A stretch of 64,000 nt of DNA from contig JAUYTV010000024.1 in NCBI GenBank assembly GCA_030694985.1, positions 56,648 through 120,647 on the forward strand. Reading direction: 5' to 3'. This document shows positions 45,832-54,536 of the stretch, in pieces. The stretch comes from Methanoregula sp. Lineage in GTDB: Archaea; Halobacteriota; Methanomicrobia; Methanomicrobiales; Methanospirillaceae. Position 1 is the stretch's first letter. Every line of letters begins with the position of its first letter. Position numbers and translations under genes: made by a program. Under the pieces are notes generated by a model. That model made no database searches and was not told the DNA's origin. It worked only from the letters and a program-made list of their open reading frames with translations.

Positions 45832-46500
45832 TTATTCTTTCCGTGCGTCTCCTGATTTTCTTCTCTGAAGATATCCGGAAATAATTCCGTAGAGTATGAA
45901 GAGAATGGTTATAGCACTCAGGGCAATAACTGCAATGATCATCAGGCTCATATTTTCTTTTACTACGGTAAACGAACCAAAATAATATCCTGCCATGACT
46001 ACTACGACTGCCCAGAATACACCCCCCAGCACGTTATAGAACAGGAAACGGGGATAATTCATTGTGCCAACACCGGCAAGAAATGGAGCAAACGTCCTGA
46101 CAACCGGAACAAACCGTGCAACAAAGATCGTTGCCCCGCCGTATTTTTCATAGAACGTATACGTACGGTCAATGTACTCTTTTTTCACAAGAGTGGGAAA
46201 TCGTTCAAGAAATACATGCAGTCCGAGGTAATTCCCAATCCAGTAATTTACCGTATCTCCAATGATTGCACCAAGAATGATCGCAATTAAAATCCACTTG
46301 AGATCCATAATCCCGCTTGCTGCTGCTGCACCTGCGACAAACAACAGGGAGTCTCCAGGAAGAAATGGCATTATTACAAATCCGGTCTCAAAAAAAATAA
46401 TGCAGAACAGAATAAAGTAAGTCCACATCCCGTATTCCTCGACCACAGCGATCATATTCAGGTCGAGATGAAGAAAAATATTGATCAAAGAATCGAACAT
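45832..46500 (-). CDS. DedA-family membrane protein
   Basis: 222 residues from the ATG at 46500. DedA (SNARE-associated, PF09335) features: FFETGFVIMPFLPGDSLLF near residue 36 with the family P-G-D, ILGAIIGDTVNYWIG, FVARFVPVVRTFAPFLAGVG (the conserved R-F-x-P-x-x-R-x-F/G block) and several hydrophobic helices. DedA proteins are proposed lipid scramblases/flippases. A longer upstream frame starts in non-conserved sequence. It is convergent with the GHMP gene and divergent from the PEGA gene. Confidence 0.88.
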   Translation of the reverse strand: MFDSLINIFLHLDLNMIAVVEEYGMWTYFILFCIIFFETGFVIMPFLPGDSLLFVAGAAAASGIMDLKWILIAIILGAIIGDTVNYWIGNYLGLHVFLERFPTLVKKEYIDRTYTFYEKYGGATIFVARFVPVVRTFAPFLAGVGTMNYPRFLFYNVLGGVFWAVVVVMAGYYFGSFTVVKENMSLMIIAVIALSAITILFILYGIISGYLQRRKSGDARKE

Positions 46501-46676
46501 GAGATACAAAAAATATGGGTCCGGGCAATTAATAAAGTTCCTGCATTCAATTAAAAAAAATCTTAAAATCTTTAGAAACAGCATCTGTAAAAATTACCCG
46601 AATTGCTATAAAGACTAAAAACGTATATCGGGGATCAACACAAACATATTTTCATTCAGTATCACAACAATTTTTA

Positions 46677-47549
46677 ATGGAGATTGCAATGCCTCACACG
46701 ATAACTGTTAATCTGCTCCGTATTCTGGCGGTCTTATTTATCGCAGTGCTTTTTATCTCTCCAGTTTCCGCGTTCACTGCAAATTCACTGGATATTACCA
46801 TAGATAAAAGCGGTGATGCAGTTGCAAGTTTTAAATTCACGTTAGAGGGTTTTTTAGAAAACGCAATACCCCTGTCCATGCTGGAATCAGAACTCAAAAA
46901 AGGTCTCACTACCAGTTCTGACCCTCCAGTTATCCTATCGATGGATAAAACAGGAGCAACAATGCTTTTGAAAAAATTTGCAGACACAAAGGATGTAGCT
47001 TCAGGTACTGAATACAGTACTGCTGCTATGGATTTTTCAAAAGCCGAGATTGCATTAAAAAGTTCTGCGCTTAGTAGTGTCGTGACTGCTGATTTTTCTC
47101 CTTCACAGATAACAATAACGTTTCCCGATGCTTATACAAAAAAGTTTACAAATTCAGCAGTTCTGCCCTCACTCACCCATATTGTTATCGACCCTTCAAA
47201 ATCCGCTGCTGTGACATCCCAAAATAAGAATGGCAGAGTAAATGTCACATCATCTCCTGCAACCGTTCAGGTATCTATCGATGGCAACTATGCTGGTGAT
47301 TCGCCTCAAATGTTTTCTGATATACCCGCAGGAACGCATACCTTCCTCTTCACTAAAGAGGGGTTTTTTCCAGTTTCAAAGAACGTTACCGTTGTTGAAG
47401 ACAAGACTACCAATGTCTTTGTTTTTCTTAAGAATACTGCACAACCAACAAAAGCACCATCAGGTTTTCTCCAACTGCCCGGATTTGGCCTTGTTATTGC
47501 GTGTCTTGCCATTGGCAGCTGTCTCATCCTTAGACAAATGACCCGATAA
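46677..47549 (+). CDS. Secreted PEGA-domain protein with PGF-CTERM-like tail
   Basis: About 290 residues. N-terminal signal peptide/TM (about 10-33, ending VSA), a novel beta-rich body, one PEGA domain near 190-250 (VQVSIDGNYAGDSPQMFSDIPAGTHTF), a T/P-rich linker and a C-terminal PGFGLVIACLAIGSCLILRQ, which matches the PGF-CTERM sorting signal recognised by archaeosortase ArtA. It is probably anchored on the cell surface after processing. Convergent with a second PEGA protein. Confidence 0.8.
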   Translation: MEIAMPHTITVNLLRILAVLFIAVLFISPVSAFTANSLDITIDKSGDAVASFKFTLEGFLENAIPLSMLESELKKGLTTSSDPPVILSMDKTGATMLLKKFADTKDVASGTEYSTAAMDFSKAEIALKSSALSSVVTADFSPSQITITFPDAYTKKFTNSAVLPSLTHIVIDPSKSAAVTSQNKNGRVNVTSSPATVQVSIDGNYAGDSPQMFSDIPAGTHTFLFTKEGFFPVSKNVTVVEDKTTNVFVFLKNTAQPTKAPSGFLQLPGFGLVIACLAIGSCLILRQMTR

Positions 47550-47617
47550 AAACTCACAGGAATTATTCTGCCGTAACGCTTTAACTCCGGGAAATATTTT
47601 ATGTGTAAAAAAAATGG

Positions 47618-48934
47618 TTACTGGTTTTTCTTAATAGATAAAAGTGCAATCACAAGCAGGGCACCACAGGCAATCACCGGTATTGTTCCGGATTTCTGCG
47701 GAGTAGTTGGAACAACCTTAGATAAACCGGCAGAGACCGTGCTGGTTGCACCTGCATTTACTGTGGTTGTGGTCTCGTAATCCTGGTATCCTGTGAGCTT
47801 GATTGCTACTACATGACTTCCAACCGGGATATCTTTTAAGGTTAAGGGAGTAATTCCGAGGAAATTATTGTCAACAAATACGTTTGCGCCGGATGGTGTT
47901 GAAGAGACCGATAATTCACCGACACCGGACTTTGGACTGACCGGTTTTAAAAGTGCACTCACTTCTGACACGGTATTTGCATGTACATTGACTTGTGTTG
48001 TGTAGGGCGTGTATCCGGAAAGGGTGAGGGCGACTGTGTGATATCCGATACCAATATTATTGAGTTTTAGAGAACCGCTACCCGGAGTCTGTCCGTAGTT
48101 CGTTCCATCGAGAGTCACCGATGCACCACCGGGACTTGATGATACATATACCCAGCCTACATTACTCATTGGAACCGGGTTGAGCGTACCGGACACCGTT
48201 TTTGTTCCACCGGCAGGAACATCCACAGTTGATTTCCAGTCATAATACCCGGCATGGTCGAGCTCTACAATGTGAGTTGTAGATGCAATGTTGTTGAGCG
48301 TGATCGGGGTGTTTCCACGGTATACTCCATCCAGTACCACTTTTGCGTTGGTTGGATCTGAGAGAATATACAAAGAACCGTACGTTGTCATCGGAGACAG
48401 AGAACAATAAACAGTTGAACGTGTTCCTGACGAGACCGAGGTGGTTGTGGCGTATGTGTGATACCCGTTCAATTCAGCCTGGATCGAGTAGCTGCCGGGC
48501 CAGACTTCATTGATTGTCAGGGGTGCACTGCCACGGAAATTTCCATTGAAATATATTGATGCTCCTGATGGGGAGGATTCAACATAGATCGAACCGTAAT
48601 TTACCGGGGGAACCGGAGTTGGAATTGGATTTAATGTGGCATATACTTGTTTTGTCTGACCATTTGTCGGCATTGAGAGTTCCCCGCTGTAAGGGGTGTA
48701 GCCGCTTTTTTCCACCGTAAAGGAATTGAACGGAACAGCAGTGGTGTAGACCGGGACAGTGAGTGAACCCCCGCTGATAACGCCTTTTTCTATGCCGTTA
48801 AAATATACCCTTGCACCATCAACATTGCAGCGAACCTCTATCCATCCCTGATCTCCGCCAATCGCGCTGGCTGCGGGAACCACAGCAAAAAACAGGCAGA
48901 GAAGAATACAACAGAATAAAAACAGTTTTTTCAT
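47618..48934 (-). CDS. Secreted multi-PEGA-domain surface protein
   Basis: 438 residues. Signal peptide (MKKLFLFCCILLCLFFAVV...SA), then about five PEGA repeats of 70-80 residues with the recurring pattern VxSSPSGAxVxxDGxxxGxTPLTLxxIPxGxHxVxxxLxGY, and a C-terminal membrane anchor (IPVIACGALLVIALLSIKKN). PEGA domains are short beta-sheet modules common on archaeal surface proteins. Convergent with the neighbouring PEGA gene, 68 bp away. Function: structural or adhesion role inferred only. Confidence 0.9.
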   Translation of the reverse strand: MKKLFLFCCILLCLFFAVVPAASAIGGDQGWIEVRCNVDGARVYFNGIEKGVISGGSLTVPVYTTAVPFNSFTVEKSGYTPYSGELSMPTNGQTKQVYATLNPIPTPVPPVNYGSIYVESSPSGASIYFNGNFRGSAPLTINEVWPGSYSIQAELNGYHTYATTTSVSSGTRSTVYCSLSPMTTYGSLYILSDPTNAKVVLDGVYRGNTPITLNNIASTTHIVELDHAGYYDWKSTVDVPAGGTKTVSGTLNPVPMSNVGWVYVSSSPGGASVTLDGTNYGQTPGSGSLKLNNIGIGYHTVALTLSGYTPYTTQVNVHANTVSEVSALLKPVSPKSGVGELSVSSTPSGANVFVDNNFLGITPLTLKDIPVGSHVVAIKLTGYQDYETTTTVNAGATSTVSAGLSKVVPTTPQKSGTIPVIACGALLVIALLSIKKNQ

Positions 48935-49097
48935 AGCAACTCTCCTTTTATGAGGAATTGGTGTTTAAATTATAAAATATTTCTAAAAAAAACGGATGAA
49001 TCAAAAAAAAGGATATGCACTACAGCAAGGAAAAATGAACAGCACATTTCCCTTATGTGTCCAGAAATGCAGTTCATTTTTTTTTATCAATTGTTTC

Positions 49098-49403
49098 CTA
49101 TCGATAACTCCAGTTCCCGTCCATGTCATTACAAAATCCCATCGCTTCCCAAAAGCCAATGGCACTGTACCGGACCCGGTCGGCAATCACAACCTGAAAA
49201 TTGCTCTTGCAATAGTTTACAAACTCCCTGCCATAGCCAAGTCCCTCCCATGCCGGGTAGATGTTTATCGAGTGGATGATGATAGTTGAGCCTTTGATAA
49301 TGCAGCGGGCTTTACCCACACGCTCACTTCCGCTCGATATATCTGCCCAGTCGTATTGCGATTGTTGCTGTTCTTTTGGCGTGAATTCAATCGATAGCGT
49401 CAT
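49098..49403 (-). CDS. Short GNAT-type N-acetyltransferase
   Basis: 101 residues from the ATG at 49403. IHSINIYPAWEGLGYGREFVNYC near residue 55 holds a degenerate Q/R-x-x-G-x-G/A acetyl-CoA motif (WEGLGYGRE), followed by YSAIGFWEAMGF, a typical GNAT C-terminal block. Short for GNAT (usual 140-180), so the N-terminal strand region is minimal. It begins just after the stop of the deacetylase gene, so they are probably one unit. Substrate unknown. Confidence 0.75.
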   Translation of the reverse strand: MTLSIEFTPKEQQQSQYDWADISSGSERVGKARCIIKGSTIIIHSINIYPAWEGLGYGREFVNYCKSNFQVVIADRVRYSAIGFWEAMGFCNDMDGNWSYR

Positions 49404-49420
49404 GGAGAAAAAACTGCGCC

Positions 49421-50182
49421 TCACATAAAACCATGGCAAAACGCCAGCACGTTCTTTCCGAGATCGGGCAGAAAATATCCTCCCTCCAGTATGGCAAACC
49501 TCCGGCCGTTTGCCGCTCTTTTGGAGAAGCGTTTCATCATATCGCCGATCATGTAAAAATCAGCAGTTGAAAGTTTCCTTCCCGCATCTTTTTCGTACGA
49601 GTCAAAACCGGCGCAGATGCCAACAATGTCTACTGCGGGAATTTTTTTAACAACATTCTGGATCTCTTTAAGGTAATCCCCGCTGTTGTCAGAATAAGGA
49701 TTTAAGATATGGCAGTCCTCCCAGTCGGCGAGCACATCTTTAGTGCCGTCGCCGGTATGGGCATCGAAGTCGAGAACAAAAGCGGATTGTATCTTTTTCT
49801 GCTGCTTTAATGTCAGAAGAGCGATTCCCATATTGCAAAAAACGCAGTAATCCCATGAAGAATTTCGGGAAGCATGATGTCCCGGTGGTCTTAGGCAGGC
49901 AAATGCCGGCTCGCCATAAAATGCGATATCTGCCGCCATGATTGCCGAACCGGCAGCAAGTAAGGCCATGTCGTACAGTCTGCGATCTGGTTTTACTGAA
50001 TCTACATAGTGCGGAGTGTGAGCCAGCAACACCTCCATCTCATCTGCAGACCGTGGGCAGACGATCTCAAAGTCCCTTTCCTTACCAATCACCTCCATGA
50101 TCGATTCCATCCTGCCGGGAACTGATGCCCCGTCATTGGCATAGTCCGAATTGTAGAATCTGTCGTCAAAGAGTATTTTCAT
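49421..50182 (-). CDS. Histone-deacetylase-family hydrolase
   Basis: 253 residues, arginase/deacetylase superfamily. LRPPGHHA near residue 97 provides the catalytic His pair; FDAHTGDGT supplies the Asp and His zinc ligands (canonical DxDxHHGxG, here second H is T); GFDSYEKD the second Asp ligand; LEGGYFLPD the C-terminal block. Likely a zinc deacetylase of proteins or small amines (acetylpolyamine amidohydrolase/AcuC type); substrate unknown. A GNAT gene follows 17 bp later in the same direction, so a writer/eraser pair is possible. Confidence 0.88.
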   Translation of the reverse strand: MKILFDDRFYNSDYANDGASVPGRMESIMEVIGKERDFEIVCPRSADEMEVLLAHTPHYVDSVKPDRRLYDMALLAAGSAIMAADIAFYGEPAFACLRPPGHHASRNSSWDYCVFCNMGIALLTLKQQKKIQSAFVLDFDAHTGDGTKDVLADWEDCHILNPYSDNSGDYLKEIQNVVKKIPAVDIVGICAGFDSYEKDAGRKLSTADFYMIGDMMKRFSKRAANGRRFAILEGGYFLPDLGKNVLAFCHGFM

Positions 50183-50254
50183 AATCGCTCATCTGTTGTA
50201 AGGGGATCTTCTTTTCCCTCAATGAATATTCCGGTTATTTTCTTATTCATTCCA

Positions 50255-50440
50255 TTATCGTTCGTGCACAGGCTTCTTATTTACGGTTCGGAAATTTCCT
50301 TTGGGCACCGTAATCTCAAACCGGGCCCCTTTACCCGGTTCACCTGCATCTCGGATGGTGATTCCCGTAATCGAGAGGATCTCACGGGAGAGAAAAGTGT
50401 CCGAGCTCGGTGTTCTTTTAAAAAAACCCGTTCAAAGATA
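50255..50440 (-). pseudogene. Decayed C-terminus of a REC-PAS histidine kinase
   Basis: Reading leftward, FERVF, then KNTELGHF, then after a +1 shift LSREILSITGITIRDAGEP and FEITVPKG, match the HATPase C-terminus of the neighbouring kinases (FGKNTGLGLFLSREIL...GEPGKGARFE). At least one frameshift and substitutions (G to E, L to H) are visible; it ends at a TAA at 50255-50257. No H-box or N-box remains. It seems a relic of the same kinase family, with upstream REC-PAS relic nearby. Confidence 0.75.
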
Positions 50441-50517
50441 AAACTACCGGACAGATAATAGTGTTCGCAGAAATCCGGCGTTCCGGAATGATTACTTTTG
50501 CTCCTCTGCACGCCGGC

Positions 50518-51276
50518 TTATTTTTCACTGATTTTCATTAAGAGTGCAAACAGCCTGCCACGATCATCTTTGATCGGTTGCAGAGAAATTCCGGCTTTCC
50601 GGCGCTTTCCGGTAGTTGTCACAACAGCAGTGTTGGAATCATACCTGACAACAGCACTTTGCCGGGCAACTTCATTGACAGGATCTTTTAGTTCCTCACT
50701 GGTCTGGTCATTGAGAAACATGAGAACTTCTCTCCAGTATTTCATCCGTATTTTTTCTTCAGGAAGATCAATATACCACGCGGTATAGGGAGTAAAAAAG
50801 ATAATTTTGCCTTTTGTATCCATGACAATGATGATCTCGTTTTTACCCATGATTTTATCCGGTTCTCCAATCGGAAAATCAGTAAGAAATTTCTTCCTTA
50901 TGCTGTGATTATAAAGGGCGAGATCAATACTGGATGAAAGTTCAAGTTCCAAAAAAGGTTTAAAGATAATGCAATAAGATTGAGAATATCTGGCAGATTC
51001 AAGAATTTTTTCATCTTCTGTTTCTGCAATGAAGATGACAGGGATGTGAAAAAGCTGGAAAATATTATGCGCTGCTGTAATCCCGTTCATTAATCCGGAT
51101 AACCGGATGCTCATGATAATGAGATCCGGGTTTAAGTCTGCGGTTTTTAAGACGGCGTATTCTCATGAGGCAATTGAACCGACAATATTGTAGCCTCTAT
51201 TTTGGAGCATTAATGAGATGAGATGGGAAAAAACCATGTCTCCATCTACAATGAGAATCCGGGGTGCTGGGGGCAT
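50518..51276 (-). pseudogene. Decayed response-regulator-PAS gene with in-frame TGA
   Basis: From the ATG at 51276, RILIVDGDMVFSHL starts a receiver domain; after GSIAS a TGA (51163-51165) interrupts the frame, and EYAVLKTADLNPDLIIMSIRL continues it. The residue before the fold's phospho-site reads MSI where MDI is normal, so the phospho-acceptor Asp is also lost. The C-terminal part is a PAS domain (about residues 75-195 of the remaining open frame). The remaining open frame (50518-51114) could still give a truncated protein. It is a decayed relative of the intact kinases to the right. Confidence 0.72.
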
Positions 51277-51530
51277 GTGTATCTTTAAGGATTACGTTTT
51301 TTTTATAATATTTACGGATAATCGGGATCTATCCGGTTTTTACAATAATGTTCGCAATCAATACATGATATCGTCATTTGTCAGATATAATCTGTTTCTT
51401 TGTTTTTACTGGTGGATTATGCGTTCCTTTGTTGTGAAAGAATAAACACAAAATCAGACTGTCCCTGTTTAATTGATACAATAACCTGATCGGTGCAGCA
51501 AAATATGGACAATCCATTTTTTATTGCTGC

Positions 51531-54419
51531 TTATTTTTCCTCCTTACCAGATCGGAACCCTTTACCAGGTACGAGGATCTCGAACCGTGCACCCTTGCCC
51601 GGTTCACCGGTCTCGTGGATGGTGATACCGGTGATTGAAAGAATTTCTCTTGATAGTGCTAACCCAAGCCCGGTGTTCTTTCCAAATCCCCGGTCAAAGA
51701 TCCGATCTTTTTCCTCTGCAACAACACCATCACCATCATCTTCGCACACCAGAACATGATTACCATCGCGTTCATCAACAGAGAACCGGATGGTTGTGAT
51801 CTTCCCGCCATATCGCGCCGCATTGTCCATCAGGTTGTAACAGACCTTTGCAATCAGAGGATCGGCAAACACTTCTGTTCCGGCAGGCAGATCATTTTTC
51901 ACCACGATCTTTCCGAGCGGGGCTTCTTTTGTTGCGGTATCTAAAATTGTGCGGATGTCCTGCCATGTGGGATCTGAGATTCCGATATCCTCATATTCAC
52001 TGGTAAAACGGATCATGGAAGAGATGCTATTTGCAGCGCTAATGATCTTTTTGTAATAATCATTGATCACAGGGTCGGGCTGCTGATTTTCCATTAATGT
52101 GAGATACCCAAGGATCACTGTGAGCTGGTTGTTGATGTCGTGCCTTGTGATGCTGGAGAGGAGCATGAGTTTTTTATTTGCCTGCTGGAATGCAGTTGAG
52201 ATCTTTGCCAGTTCTGCTGCACGTGCAGTGAGCTCGTCTTCGAGTGCCTTTCGCCGGGTGATATCAATGAGGAGGAGGAGGGTGGCAGGGTTATTGTCGT
52301 ACAGGACCTGTGTTCCTTTGACAAACACCAGTTTACGGAGCCCGCCCTTTACCAGAAGTTCGACTTCATAGATCGGAATTCCACCCATTTCATTGCGCTC
52401 TGCCATTTTGGCAGCCACACTTTCACGGAATTCTTCTGCTACATACGAGAGTACGGATGTACCTGTCACCGTATTTTCATCATACCCCATTGCTTTTACC
52501 GCAGCCGGATTTATGTAAAGAATCTTTCCGTCCTGACCATACACAAGAATATAATCCGGCAGGTTTTCCACTCGATCCCTGTTAAACGGCTCACGGCGGG
52601 AGTGCGGGGCATACACCCGTTTTTTTACGGTGATGTCATGAACCGTTCCGATAAATCCTTTTAAAGAACCGTCCTTGTTTTTCTGGGGCACGATAGTGAT
52701 GAGTCCAAAAAGCACCGTGCCATCTTTTTTCTTAAACTGCAGGGGTCGCTCTTTTACAAACCCGTCCCGTTCAACGAGCTTTATGAATTCTGCCCGCTGG
52801 TCCGGGTGAGCATAGAAGGCAGTGACGGGCAAGTCAAATATTTCTTTACGGTTCCCATAGCCAAAAGTCTCAACCAATGCATCATTGCAGTCAACCCACT
52901 GACCATCAGCAGTTGTGATAAATACGCTGTCCAGTGTTGTTTTGAAAAACTGGCGGTAGCGCTCCTCGTTCTCCCTGAGTATCTGTTCCTGCCGGGTCAG
53001 TTCGCTTAAATTGGCACGGAGTTCCTCTTCAGCTGCGGTAATCTGCTCATACGAAGCGATGAGTTCTTCGTTTTTCTTTAAAAGTTCCTCTTCAAATCGC
53101 TTACGATCGGTTACATCGATGTGCGTTCCCACCGTAATGCTGGTAGGTTTTCCGCCGGTATCCAGAACCACCTTTCCACGCGACCAGATCCAAACCCAGT
53201 GCCCGTCCTTGTGCAGCATCCGGAAATTCTGCTCATACATTCCTTGAGGATTACTCATGTAACTCTCAAAAATCAGGCTCGCCCGCTCACGGTCTTCCGG
53301 GTGCAGCAGATTAATCCAGACCTGTTGTATATTCCTTGCACCGGAAAGATCAAAATCATTAATGTCGCGCCCCAGCATGGAGAAATATTCGGGACTGCAC
53401 CACAAGAACCCGGAATCCCTATGATTTTCCCATGCACCGGTGTTTGATGCAGCGATGAGCGCTTTATACCGTAATGATGCGTCATTGAGATCTTTTACTG
53501 AAGCCTCCAGTTCTTCTTCAGCCTTGCGCTGCTTAATGACATTCCACAGTCCGCTCATCATGAGCGAGAGTTCCTGTAAATCCCGGTCATCATAATCTGA
53601 AGATTTGTTTCCTACTCCCGCAACCATCACGATACGGGGGCCGTCAAAAACCGGGATATTGATGTGTCGGATGATGGGGACATGCCCTTCTGGATATCCT
53701 TTTTTTAACGGGCTTTCGGCTGCGTAATCATTGGTGATCACGGGACGGCGCTGCCGGACTGCTTCTCCCCACAAGCCGGTTGAGGCAATGGGGTATCGTA
53801 TGGGTTTTTGATCGATATTACATTCCTTCATTGCCAGTGCAGACCAGGCATACATGGTGAGCAGGGTCTCATCATCAGACACAAAAGCGAGATACCCAAT
53901 CGAGCTTGTAGTGATCTCCACTGCTTTTTCTACGGCAAAATTCATTAGTTCTTTTAAAGGCGCAGAGGTCATCTGGTAAAAAGTTACCAGCGCTGAAAGC
54001 CGGTCCTCATCTTGCATTAATGCGTCGCTGCCACGTTTGCGTTCAACAGCGATTTTTATTTTATGCGAGAGTTCAGCGAACTGGCTCTTGGGCTCACCTC
54101 CTTTCTGGATATAGAAATCAGCGCCATTGTTGAGCGCCTCGATGACGACTTCTTCCCTGCCCCTTCCCGTAAATATGATGAACGGTGTTTTATTCCCCGA
54201 CTCCTTGAGCTGCTTTAAGAACGAGATTCCGTCCATCTCCGGCATCTGGTAGTCAGCGATGATCGCATCATACCGCACTGTCTTTAACTGCGCCAGTGCC
54301 ACCACAGCAGATGTGAGTGTATCGACTGCAAACGTCTCTCCCCTCTCAAGGAAAAGTTTGCCAATATCAAGAAGGCCGGGTTCGTCATCAACATAGAGGA
54401 TTCGGAGTTTATCAGCCAT
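51531..54419 (-). CDS. Soluble REC-GAF-PAS(3) histidine kinase
   Basis: 962 residues from the ATG at 54419 (a GTG at 54446 would add nine). Receiver (1-125; YVDDEPGLLD, Asp in IADYQMPEMDG), GAF (about 145-310; SLMMSGLWNVIKQRK end), PAS (about 330-440), coiled coil (about 450-500), PAS (about 510-620), PAS (about 640-740), H-box RHDINNQL (about 760) and HATPase with NLMDNAARYGG, CEDDGDGV and GLGLA. Its last PAS-to-kinase region closely resembles that of the 58.7-63.4 kb kinase. It is soluble, without output domain. The AAAGGAAA upstream could be a Shine-Dalgarno. Confidence 0.9.
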   Translation of the reverse strand: MADKLRILYVDDEPGLLDIGKLFLERGETFAVDTLTSAVVALAQLKTVRYDAIIADYQMPEMDGISFLKQLKESGNKTPFIIFTGRGREEVVIEALNNGADFYIQKGGEPKSQFAELSHKIKIAVERKRGSDALMQDEDRLSALVTFYQMTSAPLKELMNFAVEKAVEITTSSIGYLAFVSDDETLLTMYAWSALAMKECNIDQKPIRYPIASTGLWGEAVRQRRPVITNDYAAESPLKKGYPEGHVPIIRHINIPVFDGPRIVMVAGVGNKSSDYDDRDLQELSLMMSGLWNVIKQRKAEEELEASVKDLNDASLRYKALIAASNTGAWENHRDSGFLWCSPEYFSMLGRDINDFDLSGARNIQQVWINLLHPEDRERASLIFESYMSNPQGMYEQNFRMLHKDGHWVWIWSRGKVVLDTGGKPTSITVGTHIDVTDRKRFEEELLKKNEELIASYEQITAAEEELRANLSELTRQEQILRENEERYRQFFKTTLDSVFITTADGQWVDCNDALVETFGYGNRKEIFDLPVTAFYAHPDQRAEFIKLVERDGFVKERPLQFKKKDGTVLFGLITIVPQKNKDGSLKGFIGTVHDITVKKRVYAPHSRREPFNRDRVENLPDYILVYGQDGKILYINPAAVKAMGYDENTVTGTSVLSYVAEEFRESVAAKMAERNEMGGIPIYEVELLVKGGLRKLVFVKGTQVLYDNNPATLLLLIDITRRKALEDELTARAAELAKISTAFQQANKKLMLLSSITRHDINNQLTVILGYLTLMENQQPDPVINDYYKKIISAANSISSMIRFTSEYEDIGISDPTWQDIRTILDTATKEAPLGKIVVKNDLPAGTEVFADPLIAKVCYNLMDNAARYGGKITTIRFSVDERDGNHVLVCEDDGDGVVAEEKDRIFDRGFGKNTGLGLALSREILSITGITIHETGEPGKGARFEILVPGKGFRSGKEEK

Positions 54420-54483
54420 TATGTAGTATTTCCTTTGAAATGCCACATACCTTTCGGAACTAATAATTTAAAAAAATCATACT

Positions 54484-54522
54484 TCTTTGCCCGGTTCGCT
54501 GGTTTTTTGCGGATCGTGATGC
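54484..54522 (-). pseudogene. Possible relic of a kinase C-terminus
   Basis: In the 117-bp spacer between two kinases, the leftward strand reads ITIR, then after a frame change KTSEPGKE, recalling the GITIRETGEPGKG end of these kinases. Only 13 codons, so it is suggestive rather than certain, but its position between tandem paralogues supports a deletion remnant. Confidence 0.4.
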
Positions 54523-54536
54523 GGGGGTGGGGAGGA

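Noticed and set aside
51163..51165. In-frame TGA read as selenocysteine
   Set aside because: The phospho-site is also lost, there is no SECIS-like reason to expect Sec, and Methanomicrobiales are not known for Sec; nonsense mutation is simpler.
52560..52640. Compensated frameshift in the 962-aa kinase (segment KRVYAPHSRREPFNR)
   Set aside because: The sequence differs from the usual ALRESEE pattern, but the frame stays open and conserved residues resume at once; no decisive evidence.
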